Assembly (NCBI GenBank): GCA_902702965.1
Contig: CACRXP010000031.1
Location: 712,869-776,868 of the forward strand
From: Spirometra erinaceieuropaei
Taxonomy: Eukaryota > Platyhelminthes > Cestoda > Diphyllobothriidea > Diphyllobothriidae
DNA length: 64,000 nt
Direction of reading: 5' to 3'
The translations under genes were made by a program, and so were the position numbers. Below the pieces are notes generated by a model, which was not told the origin of the DNA, ran no database searches, and saw only the letters and a list, made by a program, of their open reading frames with translations. How positions within the stretch are numbered: the stretch's first letter is position 1; every line of letters starts with the position of its first letter. Below, in pieces: positions 47,480 through 58,974 of this stretch.

Positions 47480-50400
47480 CTGTTTTTTAAAACTAAGATA
47501 ATAATCTGCCTTCCTAATCGTGCACAATTCTTAGATGATTAGATGATTACTATTGGGTGGAACAACCGTCTAGGATCAGGAAGTAGACTGCGCAGGGATT
47601 ATTTCCAAACAGCTGCGTATGGACATGATGATCGGAAGAAAATAAATCTGTAAAATTTTCTGGGCTATAATGAAATATTTTCCAAGGTTCCTAGGGAAGA
47701 TTAAATCCTACTCTAAACAACCATATCTTGAAATGAAAAGACGTATTCTGGTCAACTTGTAGTAATAATCATAAATGTAGAATTCAGTTGATCACACATC
47801 AAATCTGATTGGGGGGCATAGGTGACAAGGGAGCATCGTCCGGATTCTATTTTCTGTTGATGACGGCCCTCATCCAACGTCGTCCACAACCAAATCTGCC
47901 AGCACCTGTTGAAGCGTCTGCTAGAGATATAGTCCATCACTTTCATCGCCAGTCGACTGCCAATTTATGCTCTGCAACGGGTCACGATAACTTGGACAAC
48001 TAGCTCCTGCTGTGGAAAAAAGACAAAAATCAGCCAACTGCAGCTTTAATTTATATCCAGTGATCGGTTTTAGGTAGATGGCTGCGGACCTAAAAATGTG
48101 AGAATGTCAGCATCACGGATGACATACATGATGTACTAAAGACAGGATATGACTCGCCTTGAACATGTTGATTTTGTTCTTTTGCTGTGGAAGCGTAGAA
48201 CAAACTGGACGTTAGATGGTGTTTGCGAATTGAGACGAACGTCCGCGATTTCGTTTTACGCATAATTAAGGCAGTAGTTTGGTCGGGAAATAAACTGAAA
48301 AGCAATTGGAAGATGCCTATAATGCCAACAGCATGCCAAATTTGGCTCGTTCGCGAGGAATTACTCTAGGAACCCATATGGATATTACTAGGGGATAAGG
48401 CCGGCATGGAATACGATGACAAGGCGAGTGCATTCTATAAATACTGCACAGCTTGTTTTAAACAACGAGCATAGGTTGTGTGACCACAGAGGGTTTAATA
48501 CGTATAACTACTATATTTGATTAAGCAAGTCGTATTTGGTTTATTGATGCCTAGCATAAAGACGTCCTCCGTTGGGTATTATCAATCGCATTGATATTCT
48601 AGCAGCCGCTCCAGTCCCCCTTTTCTCTGGCTGCGATTTGTCGGTCGATGGCCGCGACAAGCTGTTGACACACAGCCACCCCCGCCGGCTAGCACTCATA
48701 CACCTCCGGTCCAACTCCAGTGACTGTCGGCTGATCTAACAAAATTTCATCACCTCACACACGTCGAACGCCCTGGCTTGATACCCGTGAGGCATTGTCT
48801 GCATGCGCTCCTATTCCTCCCCTAATTTGTCCAGTCACACGACCAACACTCAGCCAGTCACCCCTCCTGCTGACGTAGACGCACTCCCGCATAAACAACA
48901 CACACACACACACCGCGACTGGCACACGCCGTGAACGGACGCTTCTCTCTGTTGCAAGCAAACAGCCAACTTACGGCAGCCTGCCCTGTGTGCAGAATAA
49001 ACTAGTCCTCATAGCTCCCTGATTTCTGACACTAGACGAAACGAACATATTGTACGTGGTTTAAGTTGATCTCACATCCTTGACCGCCACAATATAACCG
49101 CATGCACCTAATTGTTTCAGCGTAACCGGATGTGCTTGCATTGCTTTTCGATTTTGAGCCCGTACACTGTGCCTTACCTAGTTTTCTCAAAAGAGAAGTT
49201 AAACCGTTTTGTCTCATGTCAGTACTCGCGATACAGTGTGTACCGTAAGGATCATTAGTAAGATTTGGTTTATTTTGCCTTGGTTAGGACTCGAAGGCCC
49301 GACATCCTCGCCATCTCTAAGCAATTTCTGTTGTCCAACATGTGCGTCGTAGCCGTTTGACTTCTTTAAGAATACTCGATCATATGCTCTCTTATAACCA
49401 CTAGTAAAGCAGTCAAATCGAATTGCGTTTGTGTACACCGATTTACTTACAAACGATCCTTATATTGCCTTCAGAAGGCAGTCCTTCACCCTCCCTATTC
49501 GGGTAGCTGTTGCCTCACGCGACAGGAATATTTCCCACGCTTGCTTTGGTCCCATGTTGTTTAAATCAAGCTATAGACGAAATTGAACTTCGTATAGGCG
49601 AACTTTTTCCCAGACCCGCCATTAGTCCCGCTTCATGCAGCGTCTGTTTCGGTTCGCTCAAATAGGCCTCACTCGATTTAGTGTGCTTTCTTGTGGCCGT
49701 ATCTTCAAATGCTTGGTATTATTGGCGACAAACTATTCACAGCCTTAGACTAAAGACTGGCGATAAATTAAGCAGTGGTAAGTCGGAGATCTGGACAATC
49801 GATGATGTTCATCAATGGTTTACTTGGATTAAATGTGAAGGTACTTTTGCGGGGACGTACCGCACTGGCATACGCCCCAGTCTATCATTACGACATTTCG
49901 ACCACCATTGCGCCCTCGTCAGTCGTACATCGTATGCTCAACAGGGGGGCGAGAGCAGGGAAGGTGACGTGTGTGAAAGTCGGTTCGCAGTGACAGGAGA
50001 TATGCGCCTCATCTAGCACATTCTTCCCTACCCTCCCAATTGATTGGGTGGCAAGACAGAGTAAAGAAAACCGGAGGCAGGAGAGTCCGCAGGTAGCTGA
50101 CATCGCGAAAACCCACATCTAGGCGTACCACCCCACCCCACCCCATGCTCTTCGAAATATACGGATCAGGATTGCTTGCCGCAGAAAATGCAGCGAGCTG
50201 CATGGAACCAAATTGACACAACGTGTGTCTGCTGGTAACCTTGTCGTCACGTTTCAATGTTGGTATTTGTTATGAGTGCTGATCCCAGCTAACACCTGCC
50301 GCATTCCGATCTAGCCTCCTTGTTTGTCCAGCGCATTTACCGCAGGGCCCGTTTTTCGAGACAAGCCTGTCCATCACGACGAGGGCATGCTTTCACTACG

Positions 50401-50925
50401 CCTGGCCGTTATCTGAACTAAATCTACACAGATATCAGAATATCAGCGAATACCGCCGTCTCGAGCAAACTCTCTTTAGGGCCCACACAAGATTTCCAGC
50501 CCGTACATGCTTTGTGTCTCTGTTTTATAATCTGTCTCGTTGCCCAACTCTTCACATCCACCTTCAAAATCACCTGACTGTCAATTTGAGGCACTAAGGT
50601 AATGCATACAAGTTGCTCCGGGAATAGCTGACTGCGGACGTTCACTGGTTCATTCAGCAGGAAAATAACGCAACAGCAATAGTTTCGCTAATTCTGCGCG
50701 ACAGTAGAAAACTAGAGAATATTTTTTTGGGATTTCAGAGCGATATCAGCAGTTACGTCGGGTCTTCCGCTACAGGGTTTGCTAAATGAACTTTAGCTAT
50801 TGACTACTTGTTGCTTTCTTTTTCACGGACAAAATGCAATTAATTAGTATGTTGTGGTCATTGACCTGTCAGACAACATTCTTTTTTGGGCAGTTTTGGC
50901 TCAATATTCCTACAGACATACGGTA
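47480..50925. other. Non-coding stretch, GC-richer middle
   Basis: Ordinary AT-rich DNA to about 48.6 kb. From 48.6 to 50.4 kb the sequence is distinctly richer in C and G, with a short (CA)n run at about 48898-48914. A cagaataaactag string near 48995, shortly before a gactgaca-type end, made a solo LTR worth considering, but boundaries and target duplication could not be shown. At 49.89 kb acgacatttcgaccaccatt followed by ctcgtcag resembles motifs seen in Penelope-derived repeats. ORFs overlap on both strands without domains. Confidence 0.35.
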
Positions 50926-51903
50926 AGTGATCGATCTCGTTATATGTTGACCAACATTCTGAAATGCTTTTCCAATTTGGAAAGATAGATAAGGTGTGAT
51001 TGTAGTACTGATTATTATGCGGCATAATCTTATACTATTTCGAACTTAATATGAGGTCGGCTTTTGAATGGGCTTCTTTTAACCTTTTTGCAGAGATCAC
51101 ACTTGTCTAAAATTGACTGCTTAATTAGAATGCATCTTTTACATTGATTGTTGATCATCTTATAAGTTCAAATGTACTTTATAGAAAACATGCATAATAA
51201 TATGCCTTCTTTTAATTCTTTGGTAGGAAATCACATTTTCTTTACATTCTTTACCCCAAGGAAAGCTACCATTTGGTTTTAAAAAGGTTATAATTAAGGG
51301 GTTTTTAACACCATGCGACTTCCATTTCTACAGCATTGTACATGTCCGTTTATGAATGTTCCTCACGAGCTCTACAACATAGAGTGCGTCCATTACAAAG
51401 TCTTATGAACTATTTATGGTATCGTTTTAAAGGCATGGAGAAATATGTGATTTTCCTCACGCTGAAAGTATACACTTTTTAGACTGGAATGTCTAACCGC
51501 TAATGAATCCTCTGATATTGTTCAAAATTTTTCGGAAAATGAAATTTTTTTCCAAACCTATATATACACTTTTTTGGTAAAAGGCAAGGAAAATGTGGTT
51601 TCTTCCCAAACGAGTAAAAGAAAGCATATTATAATGCATGTTTTCTACAAAGTAATTTAAACTTATAAGATGATCGAAAATCAATGTAAAAAATGCACGC
51701 TAATTAAATAGTCAAATTTGACGTGTGATTTTTGCAAAAAGGCGGAAAGAAGCACGTTCAAAAACAGACATTATGATGAGTCTGAAATAGCATAAGATTA
51801 TGCCCCATAATAATCAGTATTATAATCCCACCTAAGTAGTCCCTCCTAATCGGAAACGCTTTTTAGAATTTTGGCAACATTTCATGACATCGGTCACGCA
51901 CTG
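50926..51903. mobile_element. Foldback element copy 4, complete (978 bp)
   Basis: The left arm (agtgatcgatctcg, ccaacattctgaaatgcttt, gaggtcggcttttg, catagaaaacatgcataata type motifs) and the inverted right arm (gacattatgatgagtctgaa, gcaacatttcatgacatcgg, tcacgcactg) mirror each other for about 380 bp. The centre (agaaatatgtgattttcctc, tagactggaatgtctaaccg) aligns with that of the 36.6 kb copy, so both derive from one element. TA precedes the left end. Non-coding. Confidence 0.7.
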
Positions 51904-52914
51904 AACGCACTGCCAAACCATCATGTTGATATATTACAAACCTAATTTCACGAACCGAGTAATTTTCTCACAGATGATGCCATGCTATCTAAAAAACATT
52001 TGGCATTAAATTATGTACGTTTCGACTTCATCTTTACGCCTCGCAAAACGTTAAACTACTATTCCAGAAGATTTGTCTTGATACATTCTGTCACTTAACC
52101 CGAAACGGATAGTTTATAAACCTTGCTAAAATCTAGGCTTCAAGCAATGTCCTAGTAAGACTTTATTCAGGGCGAGAGGGTATGTTGCGTGCTACATAAC
52201 GCTTTCGTGTTAGCAGTTAAAAGTGCGTTGTTTGCTTCGAGGACATTAAAACCAGATATAAAATTCCATTCAGAAATTCGCATATCCACATTTGTGAAAT
52301 TGTGCCTGATGCGTCTAAAAAGGAATGTCAAGAGGCACACACAAGATATAGGCGAAATAAATTTAAATTGAAATATGTCCGATTTTTCCCCCTTTAGCCC
52401 AATCCGATTTTGTAATACTAGATCCATAAAACTAAAGTGTGTTTAAAGTTTAACAACGAATAAAATCATATAGTCATTTTATTTTAGATTAGACGGATAT
52501 GACAAGACTTGAAGGCACGAGGAGGCAATTTTTCGAGTGATCTATTTTTTGTGTACGCTTGGGCGACTCCGACCTTATGAAGCCATGTTATGTTAAACAT
52601 CAGCAAATCTTTACTCCTGCTTTCTGGACAGTGTGACTTTCGCCCGATCACAAAAATACACATTTAGTTCAGCAATTGCTTCGTGTTCAATATGAGCCTA
52701 CGGTTAGGTCCTCACTCGTTTGACGAGTTATGTTTTCTGGTGATGTTGATGCTGTGAGCAGTGAATGGGACCAACATATTTAAATCAGATTCTAGAAATT
52801 AGTTTTCATCAGGGTGAAATGTGCCAAGAATTAACAGCCACGCAAGCTATATATGAGTGAAAATTGGGCCAAGGAAATCACAATAGATGTGCTACTTTGT
52901 GAAGCGTCAAATGA
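51904..52914. other. Non-coding stretch
   Basis: Small ORFs on both strands near 52.17-52.43 kb with no domain. AT-rich; nothing else recognised. Confidence 0.4.
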
Positions 52915-53275
52915 AATAATAAATTTTGTTACTTTTTTAATTTCCTCAGAAATTAGCGGTGAACGTGGATTAAATATGTTTATAATATGATCTATAGGTG
53001 CAAACCAAATGAACTCAAAATCAACACACAAGATCGAAGTTAATTTGTGAGAAAATTAAAAAGAAACATCATAGTGTTCAGCTAATTTTAAGGAAACAGA
53101 AAATCTACAATTTATAAACTGTGATGTCTGCCAGAAAGCAGACGAAGAAAGTCGGGGGACACACTCGTTAACCGAGCTTTTTGAAGCTGCGCCATGTAGC
53201 AGCAGAATATCGGCAAAACACGTGTCAGAACTTTTGGCTAGTAACTGTGTTTTTAGTGTGGTATCTTTCAACCGT
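52915..53275. repeat. Repeat family G, inverted pair (diverged)
   Basis: The minus-oriented piece (about 52935-53005: tttaatttcctcagaaatta, atgatctataggtgc) is followed by a plus-oriented piece (53040-53270: gaaaattaaaaagaaacatc, gaagctgcgccatgtagcag, cttttggctagtaactgtgt). Same layout as at 43.1-43.6 kb but more diverged. Confidence 0.5.
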
Positions 53276-53325
53276 CATAGGATTTTTCATAAGTAGTGCT
53301 GCAGGCTTTTTCTAAGATATTTTAG

Positions 53326-53575
53326 TCACGTCAGGATGGCTGCTTCTACGCAAATTTACATTCACGCACCCGCCTTGGCAATTATTAATTTCTTAAGACG
53401 TATTGACTTTTCTCTGTTGATTTTCAATGCCCTTATGAATGCAGATGTATTTTGCGAAAACACATATTCGTTCATATTTAGCATTTTACTCAATCAGAAG
53501 AAACCGATGTCATTACTAACTACGAAACTTAACGAAAGAGCTGTTTTATATTTTGGAAACTTTACCGTTATGCAA
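53326..53575 (+). pseudogene. Gene D: possible exon 2 relic of the secreted family
   Basis: An open frame after gatattttag reads NFLRRIDFSLLIFNALMNAD, then FCENTYSFIFSILLNQKKPM and ends FGNFTVMQ before gtttta. LRRIDFSLL resembles LRRIDLILL of B1 and LKRIDLSLL of B2; EN..(F)..(I/L)..KKP.S resembles ENKNWRFYLLIIVHKKPLS of gene A. The second and third cysteines are missing and the acceptor leaves one leading base instead of two. No partner exon was found. It may be a decayed member or a chance likeness. Confidence 0.27.
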
Positions 53576-53779
53576 GTTTTAAAACTGTAGTGCCCATTTA
53601 TATAGCATTTTATCTGCCAATTTCTTAGCTAAGTTTATAAACCTTTGTGACATTTTATTTTTTCTTCTAATCAACAAATACAATTGGCCTTTCGTAGATT
53701 ATATGTACTTTTTGTTTAAAAGCCCTGAATGCGAGTCTAACGGAAAGCACGCCTGAAAAACATTAAGATATTTGAAAGA

Positions 53780-54130
53780 ATTTAGAACATAAACCTGCCG
53801 CCTCATTCGGAAAAAAACTTTGACTAAAGCTCAATTTTTAACTAAAGAAGTATGACAGTAAATATTTTTGCATGCGTTTTCTGTGAAATGTGTTAGAATT
53901 TATATGGACACCAGCAGTCATTAAGAAAAACCTTTATCAATTATGTAGCCATTTGCTAAGGAATACAGTTTTTACAGGCATCTAAAATTAAAGTATTTTA
54001 TAGTCGCCATCTTGAAAGCATTAAGTGAACTCGGGATTATGCATCACGATGTTTAATATTATAAGCCTACTGAAGTGAAATGTCTTAGTCAACGACACAT
54101 TTCGGTATTTTGTCTACCTTTCCAGGAGAT
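53780..54130. mobile_element. Foldback element copy 6, degenerate right arm
   Basis: Order of motifs as in other right arms, but weaker: gcatgcgttttctgtgaaat, ttttacaggcatc, gtcgccatcttgaaagc, ttatgcatcacg and tataagcctactgaagtg. No left arm recognised. Confidence 0.35.
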
Positions 54131-56883
54131 ACCTCGCCTACCGTACATACGTACTACTTTGGCTAAACTGGGGGGCTAACTTTGTCTGCAGGCTGTATCC
54201 GTGTATTGAAGAACCCAACCAGTCGTAAAAGGACAACACAGTTAGTGCTTTACAGATAACACATCAGGGGCATTGGGTCTATGGGTCATTCAACCTTGTC
54301 AAATGAGGCCAGATACCAATGAAAAAGAATTCACCAACTTTGTGCCCGCTTAGCGGAAGTATGACTGGAAAAGAGCGGAATGGCAACTCCACTAAGACAT
54401 TAAATAGCAAGTGCACGTCGCTGGTTAGTGCGTAATATAGAAAAATACACCAGACTGAACCGCACTTGCAAAATTCAAAAAAGATAGCTCTCTGTGACTG
54501 GCCCCTCTGCAGGAACTTAAATAGCTCAAGTGCCAAATATGAGATTGCAAAGGCATCGAAATAATCGGTAGTTATTTAGCACCAGTTCGTTGTACTTACA
54601 GGGAATAGGTTTGGAGTTCTACGCAATCAACTGTGTTAAATAACCTTAACGTTAGCTTTAGGTCCAAGCATGATGCTAAAATTAGCAGCCGACCTAACAA
54701 ATGTGTACCATGAAGGCCGCCTATGGAGATATTAGTCTAGGACATTTACGAAGGAGCCAGCTGTTGCCTTGTAAAAATAAAATATATCAGTCTTCCTAAT
54801 AAAGGATTTAAGACAAAAACCTGGAAGCAAAATAACAAAGAGAATAATGCGGGAGTTTTATTTAACTTAGACAACCCATTGCTTGCAGTGTGCAAATGTT
54901 TGTCGGAGGACAAATTGTGATGTCAACCCAAGGACTCTGGCGTAGGGGGAGGGGCGACAGTTTGGGTTTTAGGTGAACGCGTAAGCGAAAAAGAAGAATG
55001 GAGGGGTACCAAAGCAGGGATTGTATTGCAATACACGGCACAACGCCATCTGGCCATTGTCATCTTGACCACGTACATCGAAAGCTTTTTATTATTTTAC
55101 TACTGCAAACAAGTAAGTAGCATTTGTTTGTGGAACGTGAGTTTTTTGCAAAATTTTAAAGAAGAATAATTTTGGCTCGTCGGTGAAAACTCGACATTCG
55201 TGATGGAATTCGAACCCACAACAGCATAAGATGTCGTGAGTTTGAATCCCACCGCAGTCGCCGAGGTTTGCACAGTTACGACGCGTATTCCAGTCGACAC
55301 TGACCACGTCAATTGCAGACCACATGCCAAACATCTCTCCCTGCAACATTGGGGTGATTAAAGTTGCTGCTTAACCATGCCCATACGTGCATGCATAAGT
55401 CTCTTAATTTTACAAACGCAGGAAATACTTCGTTTACATGTACAGGTTGCGCTTTGTCTTTGGTAGTTCGTTGGTATTACCCATTTTCTTAATGTTTCAC
55501 CAAAACCTCAGCCTCATTTAACAAACAAGGATTATAAAGATACATGCCTATATTTCCACCAAATAAAACGAGCTTCTTTGTGGGCGCGTCCAGGCATATT
55601 TGTCCACCAATAGAAAAAATCTGAGCGAAAAACTGCTATCATATAAATGTCAAACAAATAACTCACAAGTCAAGGCCACCAGAAGTACCTGGATACGGCT
55701 TTGGGTAAAGAAAAAGGTGGGGCTACTTGCTCGAGTAATATATTTTCTGCACAGCTCTTTTTTCGTTGCGGTGGACATCACTTATGGACTCCCATCTAGT
55801 CATCTTCCTGTTTTGAGTTTGAAAAAGCTGTCAGCAATGGGTTTGAACACCGTGTTGTAATGGGAATGCATTTTAGACAAGTTAAAGCGTGCTATACACT
55901 TGAATAGTTTAAAATTCTCCGCATTCGAAGATTTGATTTTAGTCTAAATTAGACTTTTCTCAGCAACACGCGGCCGACTTTATGTGACGGTATGCAGATA
56001 AGGCGACATAAACATTATCTCTCTGTAGACAGGAAACACTTGGTCTACCGACATCTTACCGCGTTAGCCCTACCTTACAAAAACCTGTAAATCAAGCTAC
56101 GCTTCTTTGAACGAATAGATACCTGCGGAGTACATACGCGTATATTTGATGGCAAGATCAGGGATTGGTTGATGGAAATCAGTCCGCCGTCTTATATCAC
56201 CCTACGCTAGAATCACCCCTCGGGGTACACAACCAAGTGACTTGATACACATTTCTTAAAGAGTGTTGTTGAGGCGGAAGTAATGCCTTTGGCCAAGTTG
56301 GTTCGATCGAAACGAGTCGAGGACAAATCAGCTATACATAAGTGTTTTTGTGCAGACAAAGATGAGCTGCAACTAGTACACTTGTTGCTGACCAGTGTTA
56401 TTGAAATAAATGTGTGTAGGCCATGGCAAATCCATTCGAATCATTTTTGTAAGCCTTCGGTTTACTGGAGATCCGCAACAACGGCTTATAAATTCGTCCG
56501 ATAGTGGACATGGGCAACTCTTTCTATCATGCCATAGTGGAGAGGTTGGCAGAGGAACTGAAACCTGTGTCGTATCAATAGATAACACCGCAAAGTTATC
56601 GGGATAGCTTTAAATTCATTGAAGGCGTTAAAACATAAATTTATATGGTATTATCATGTTATCACTTGATGTCTAATTATTCTTCACAAACGTCCTGATC
56701 GCAGGGAATTCACGCAAACCAATCAACAGAAAAAAGGTATTCCGACGAACACAATCAAGGAACAATTATGAAAATTCCCACAATGTGTGCAGTTTCTTTT
56801 GACAAACAAATATATAAACAAATAGTCGGAGTTGCTATCTCGCCGCCTCATGATGCTCGCACAGTCGATGTTTGGGTGAGATG
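54131..56883. other. Stretch with SINE-like piece and unassigned ORFs
   Basis: At about 55190-55265 the minus strand reads gtgggattcaaactcacgac and, 20 bases on, gtgggttcgaattcc. These are Pol III B-box-like strings of the kind left by tRNA-derived SINEs, but no A box or tail was fixed. An ORF at 55600-55860 (NLSEKLLSY, then LLARVIYFLHSSFFVAVDIT) loosely follows the last-exon pattern of the secreted family, but its acceptor phase does not fit. ORFs at 56.3-56.6 kb have no domain. Confidence 0.3.
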
Positions 56884-57165
56884 TGGTTATGTGGCTGCGC
56901 GTGAGATAATCAAACTCCAGTCGCCTGTAATACGGGCTGGCGGTAATAGGAGGTTTCGCAGGTGGGACCGGGGACCGCGTAGGCGATGAGTTCAAGTAAT
57001 TTTCTGCAAAAAAACAGCTAATATGACTGCACAGTTGTACTTGGAGTTGTTAAGGAATAGTTGCTCTGACCCCCTAGTTCTAAACCCTAACCCTAATCGT
57101 TAATCCTAACCCCTAGCACTAATCTCGAACAGTATTGTGTCCACAAGGTGCGGCTACATAACGAC
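56884..57165 (+). mobile_element. MITE-like element with telomere-like core, left copy
   Basis: The left end gtggttatgtggctgc and the reverse complement of the right end gtcgttatgtagccgc form a 16-bp terminal inverted repeat with three mismatches. The interior holds ggtgggaccggggaccg, an AT-rich middle, then ctaaaccctaaccctaatcg and agtattgtgtcc. The same blocks occur in reverse order and orientation at 58.49-58.79 kb. About 280 bp, non-coding. Confidence 0.6.
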
Positions 57166-57789
57166 CTCTGCATAGGCACAGTGGAGAAGCGTCAGGCAAA
57201 CGACTAAATCAATAAGATAAGGCAGCACGGTTGCCACGCTAAGGAAATCTTCGCAATCGCCACTTGAAACACCAACATAGGTACTCCGTGGGTTGCTATA
57301 AAAGTAGTACGCTCCTAGACCAGGTTTACAGTGGAGGTAGAAACGGCAGGTTCCCTGCTGTTCCTACACGTCCTTCCAAGCAGAAGAGATGACGGCAGCA
57401 TTTTCGGAATCGTCTATCGAACAGACGCCTGTTCCAGGCAGTGTACGAACTTCTGTATTTTCGCACCCCTTCAAAAAACCTAATTAATTTCGTTGTTTGG
57501 CTGCGGGGGTTAGGAAAATCTGTTCGGCAGACAGCATGGATGAATAACTCGGACGAATACACGGCTTTCTTCGTGAAAGCGGGTATCCTGACAGAATATT
57601 ACGGAACGTCAGTCAAACCCCATCGTACCGACGGTGGAAAAGAAATCTATGCTCCACAGAGTCCCCTTTCAACGGAATATGACGTGTGAACAACTGACAA
57701 GACTCCTTGACTAAAAGGTATCACGTATTATCCCGACAGCAAGAGTTTAGTTATCGTTCTCGACCAACCCCGACTTACGCTGATGGTAA
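57166..57789. other. Region before the Penelope remnant
   Basis: ORFs on both strands (57326-57562 minus, 57441-57689 plus) with no recognised domain. It may include eroded Penelope reverse transcriptase, but I could not identify RT motifs. Confidence 0.3.
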
Positions 57790-58345
57790 GGATAGCCTAT
57801 AATCTCAGGCCACATCCATGTGCTTTCACTCCTTTACTTGCTTCTGTGGAGCAGATTATATTGGTCGTACGAGTCGGCGCCTATACTCAAGAATATGGGT
57901 ACACCTGCCGGCATGGATAAGGGAATGTGAAAGTAGGAGCATGCACAGCTCTATGCTCGCACAAATGATTGATTTTGGAAATCGTGTAGACCCCAACAAA
58001 ATCTTGCGTGGGGTTTAAAAGGTGCCCCGTAACTACCCTAATAAAATGGATCAGCGCATACTAGCAATAGCAGAAACGACTGCTACCAGGCTAAGGAACC
58101 CGGTCCTGTGCGCTCAGAAGAACCGCCTGCAAACTCCGCGTCTACCCTGGGCAAGGATCGATTAACTGTATGCATGTCTCCACGCTCTCGTTTCCTCCTC
58201 GTTCTGTGCCACGGCTCTACCTGACCTCAATGACAATTGCTGTATTCTCCCCCCACCTATGAAACAACGAACCGTAATCGACTTTGCTTACCGTACCTCC
58301 TGAGTATTCTAACCCGACGAGAATTTATCGAAAGCACGCGTAAGC
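57790..58345 (+). mobile_element. Penelope-like element 3' end with GIY-YIG endonuclease remnant
   Basis: The frame reads FTCFCGADYIGRTSRRLYSR (57830-57890), then IWVHLPAWI, SMHSSMLAQMIDFGNRVDPN, a TAA at 58016-58018, and continues in frame with KVPRNYPNKMDQRILAIAET, NPVLCAQKNRLQTPRLPWAR and a final stop. This is the CCHH-type GIY-YIG C-terminal region found in Penelope-like elements of flatworms; the second GIY-YIG tyrosine-glycine (YIG) and the following arginine are kept. The 3'UTR matches the copy at 12.0-12.3 kb. The internal stop and missing RT show it is inactive. Confidence 0.72.
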
Positions 58346-58487
58346 TTGCGAAATGGTCTTCTGAATTGCTGCATGGCAATTTTCCCAACTCGTAAACGGC
58401 CCAAGTATCCATTAATTCTGCTCAGTTCAATGGTTCACAGAAGATTTACCGCAGGCATGTGTGAGTGAGATTGTTACGGAAATTTTG

Positions 58488-58793
58488 TGGGTAAAATGTG
58501 GCTGTGTGGACCAATATGATAGACACAATAGTTTTGGGGATGGGATTAGTGGTTATGGCTAGGTGTTCGGGTTGGGGGTTAGAGTTAGGGGTTAGGGTTA
58601 ATTGTTAGGGCAATCATTTCTCAAGCACACAAAGTACAACCACACATTCCCAGTAGCTTTTCTTTTGCATAGAACATTTTGACCTCGTCGCATGTGCGTT
58701 CCCCGGTCCCACCTGTAAAAACCCATATTACCACCGGTCCCGCATTACATGTGGTTAGGGTTTCTTTACTTTTAGGTAATGCTACATAACCAC
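58488..58793 (-). mobile_element. MITE-like element with telomere-like core, right copy (inverted)
   Basis: In reverse complement it starts gtggttatgtagcatta and carries ggtgggaccggggaacg, gttgtactttgtgtgc, taaccctaacccctaactct, cactaatccc and ctattgtgtcta, in the same order as the 56.9-57.2 kb copy. On the plus strand the core reads as gttagggtta repeats. The two copies enclose the Penelope remnant in inverted orientation. Confidence 0.6.
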
Positions 58794-58974
58794 ATATTAC
58801 ATTTTCGGATTACTTCGATAGTGTCCAAATGAGAAACATTAGTTATTCTGACCAAACGTTCCCCGAACGTAAGATGTAGGGGTATTAAATTGGTATTTTT
58901 TTGCAAACGAGAATATCATACTTTAAGTTGAGAAATTATTTCCCAGATGACTTTGTGACCGGTGCCAAATAAGC

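Noticed and set aside
48662..49032. Possible solo LTR (tgttgaca ... tgaca, with internal aataaa)
   Set aside because: No second copy in the window, no clear target-site duplication and no adjacent coding remnant; boundaries would be guesswork.
49681..50016. 111-aa ORF at 49.7-50.0 kb
   Set aside because: Overlaps other-frame and opposite-strand ORFs of similar length in a GC-richer patch. No domain, no splice context and no paralogue.
55190..55265. Candidate tRNA gene from two B-box-like strings
   Set aside because: The strings oppose each other, and no cloverleaf, A box or terminator could be folded by eye; more likely SINE debris.
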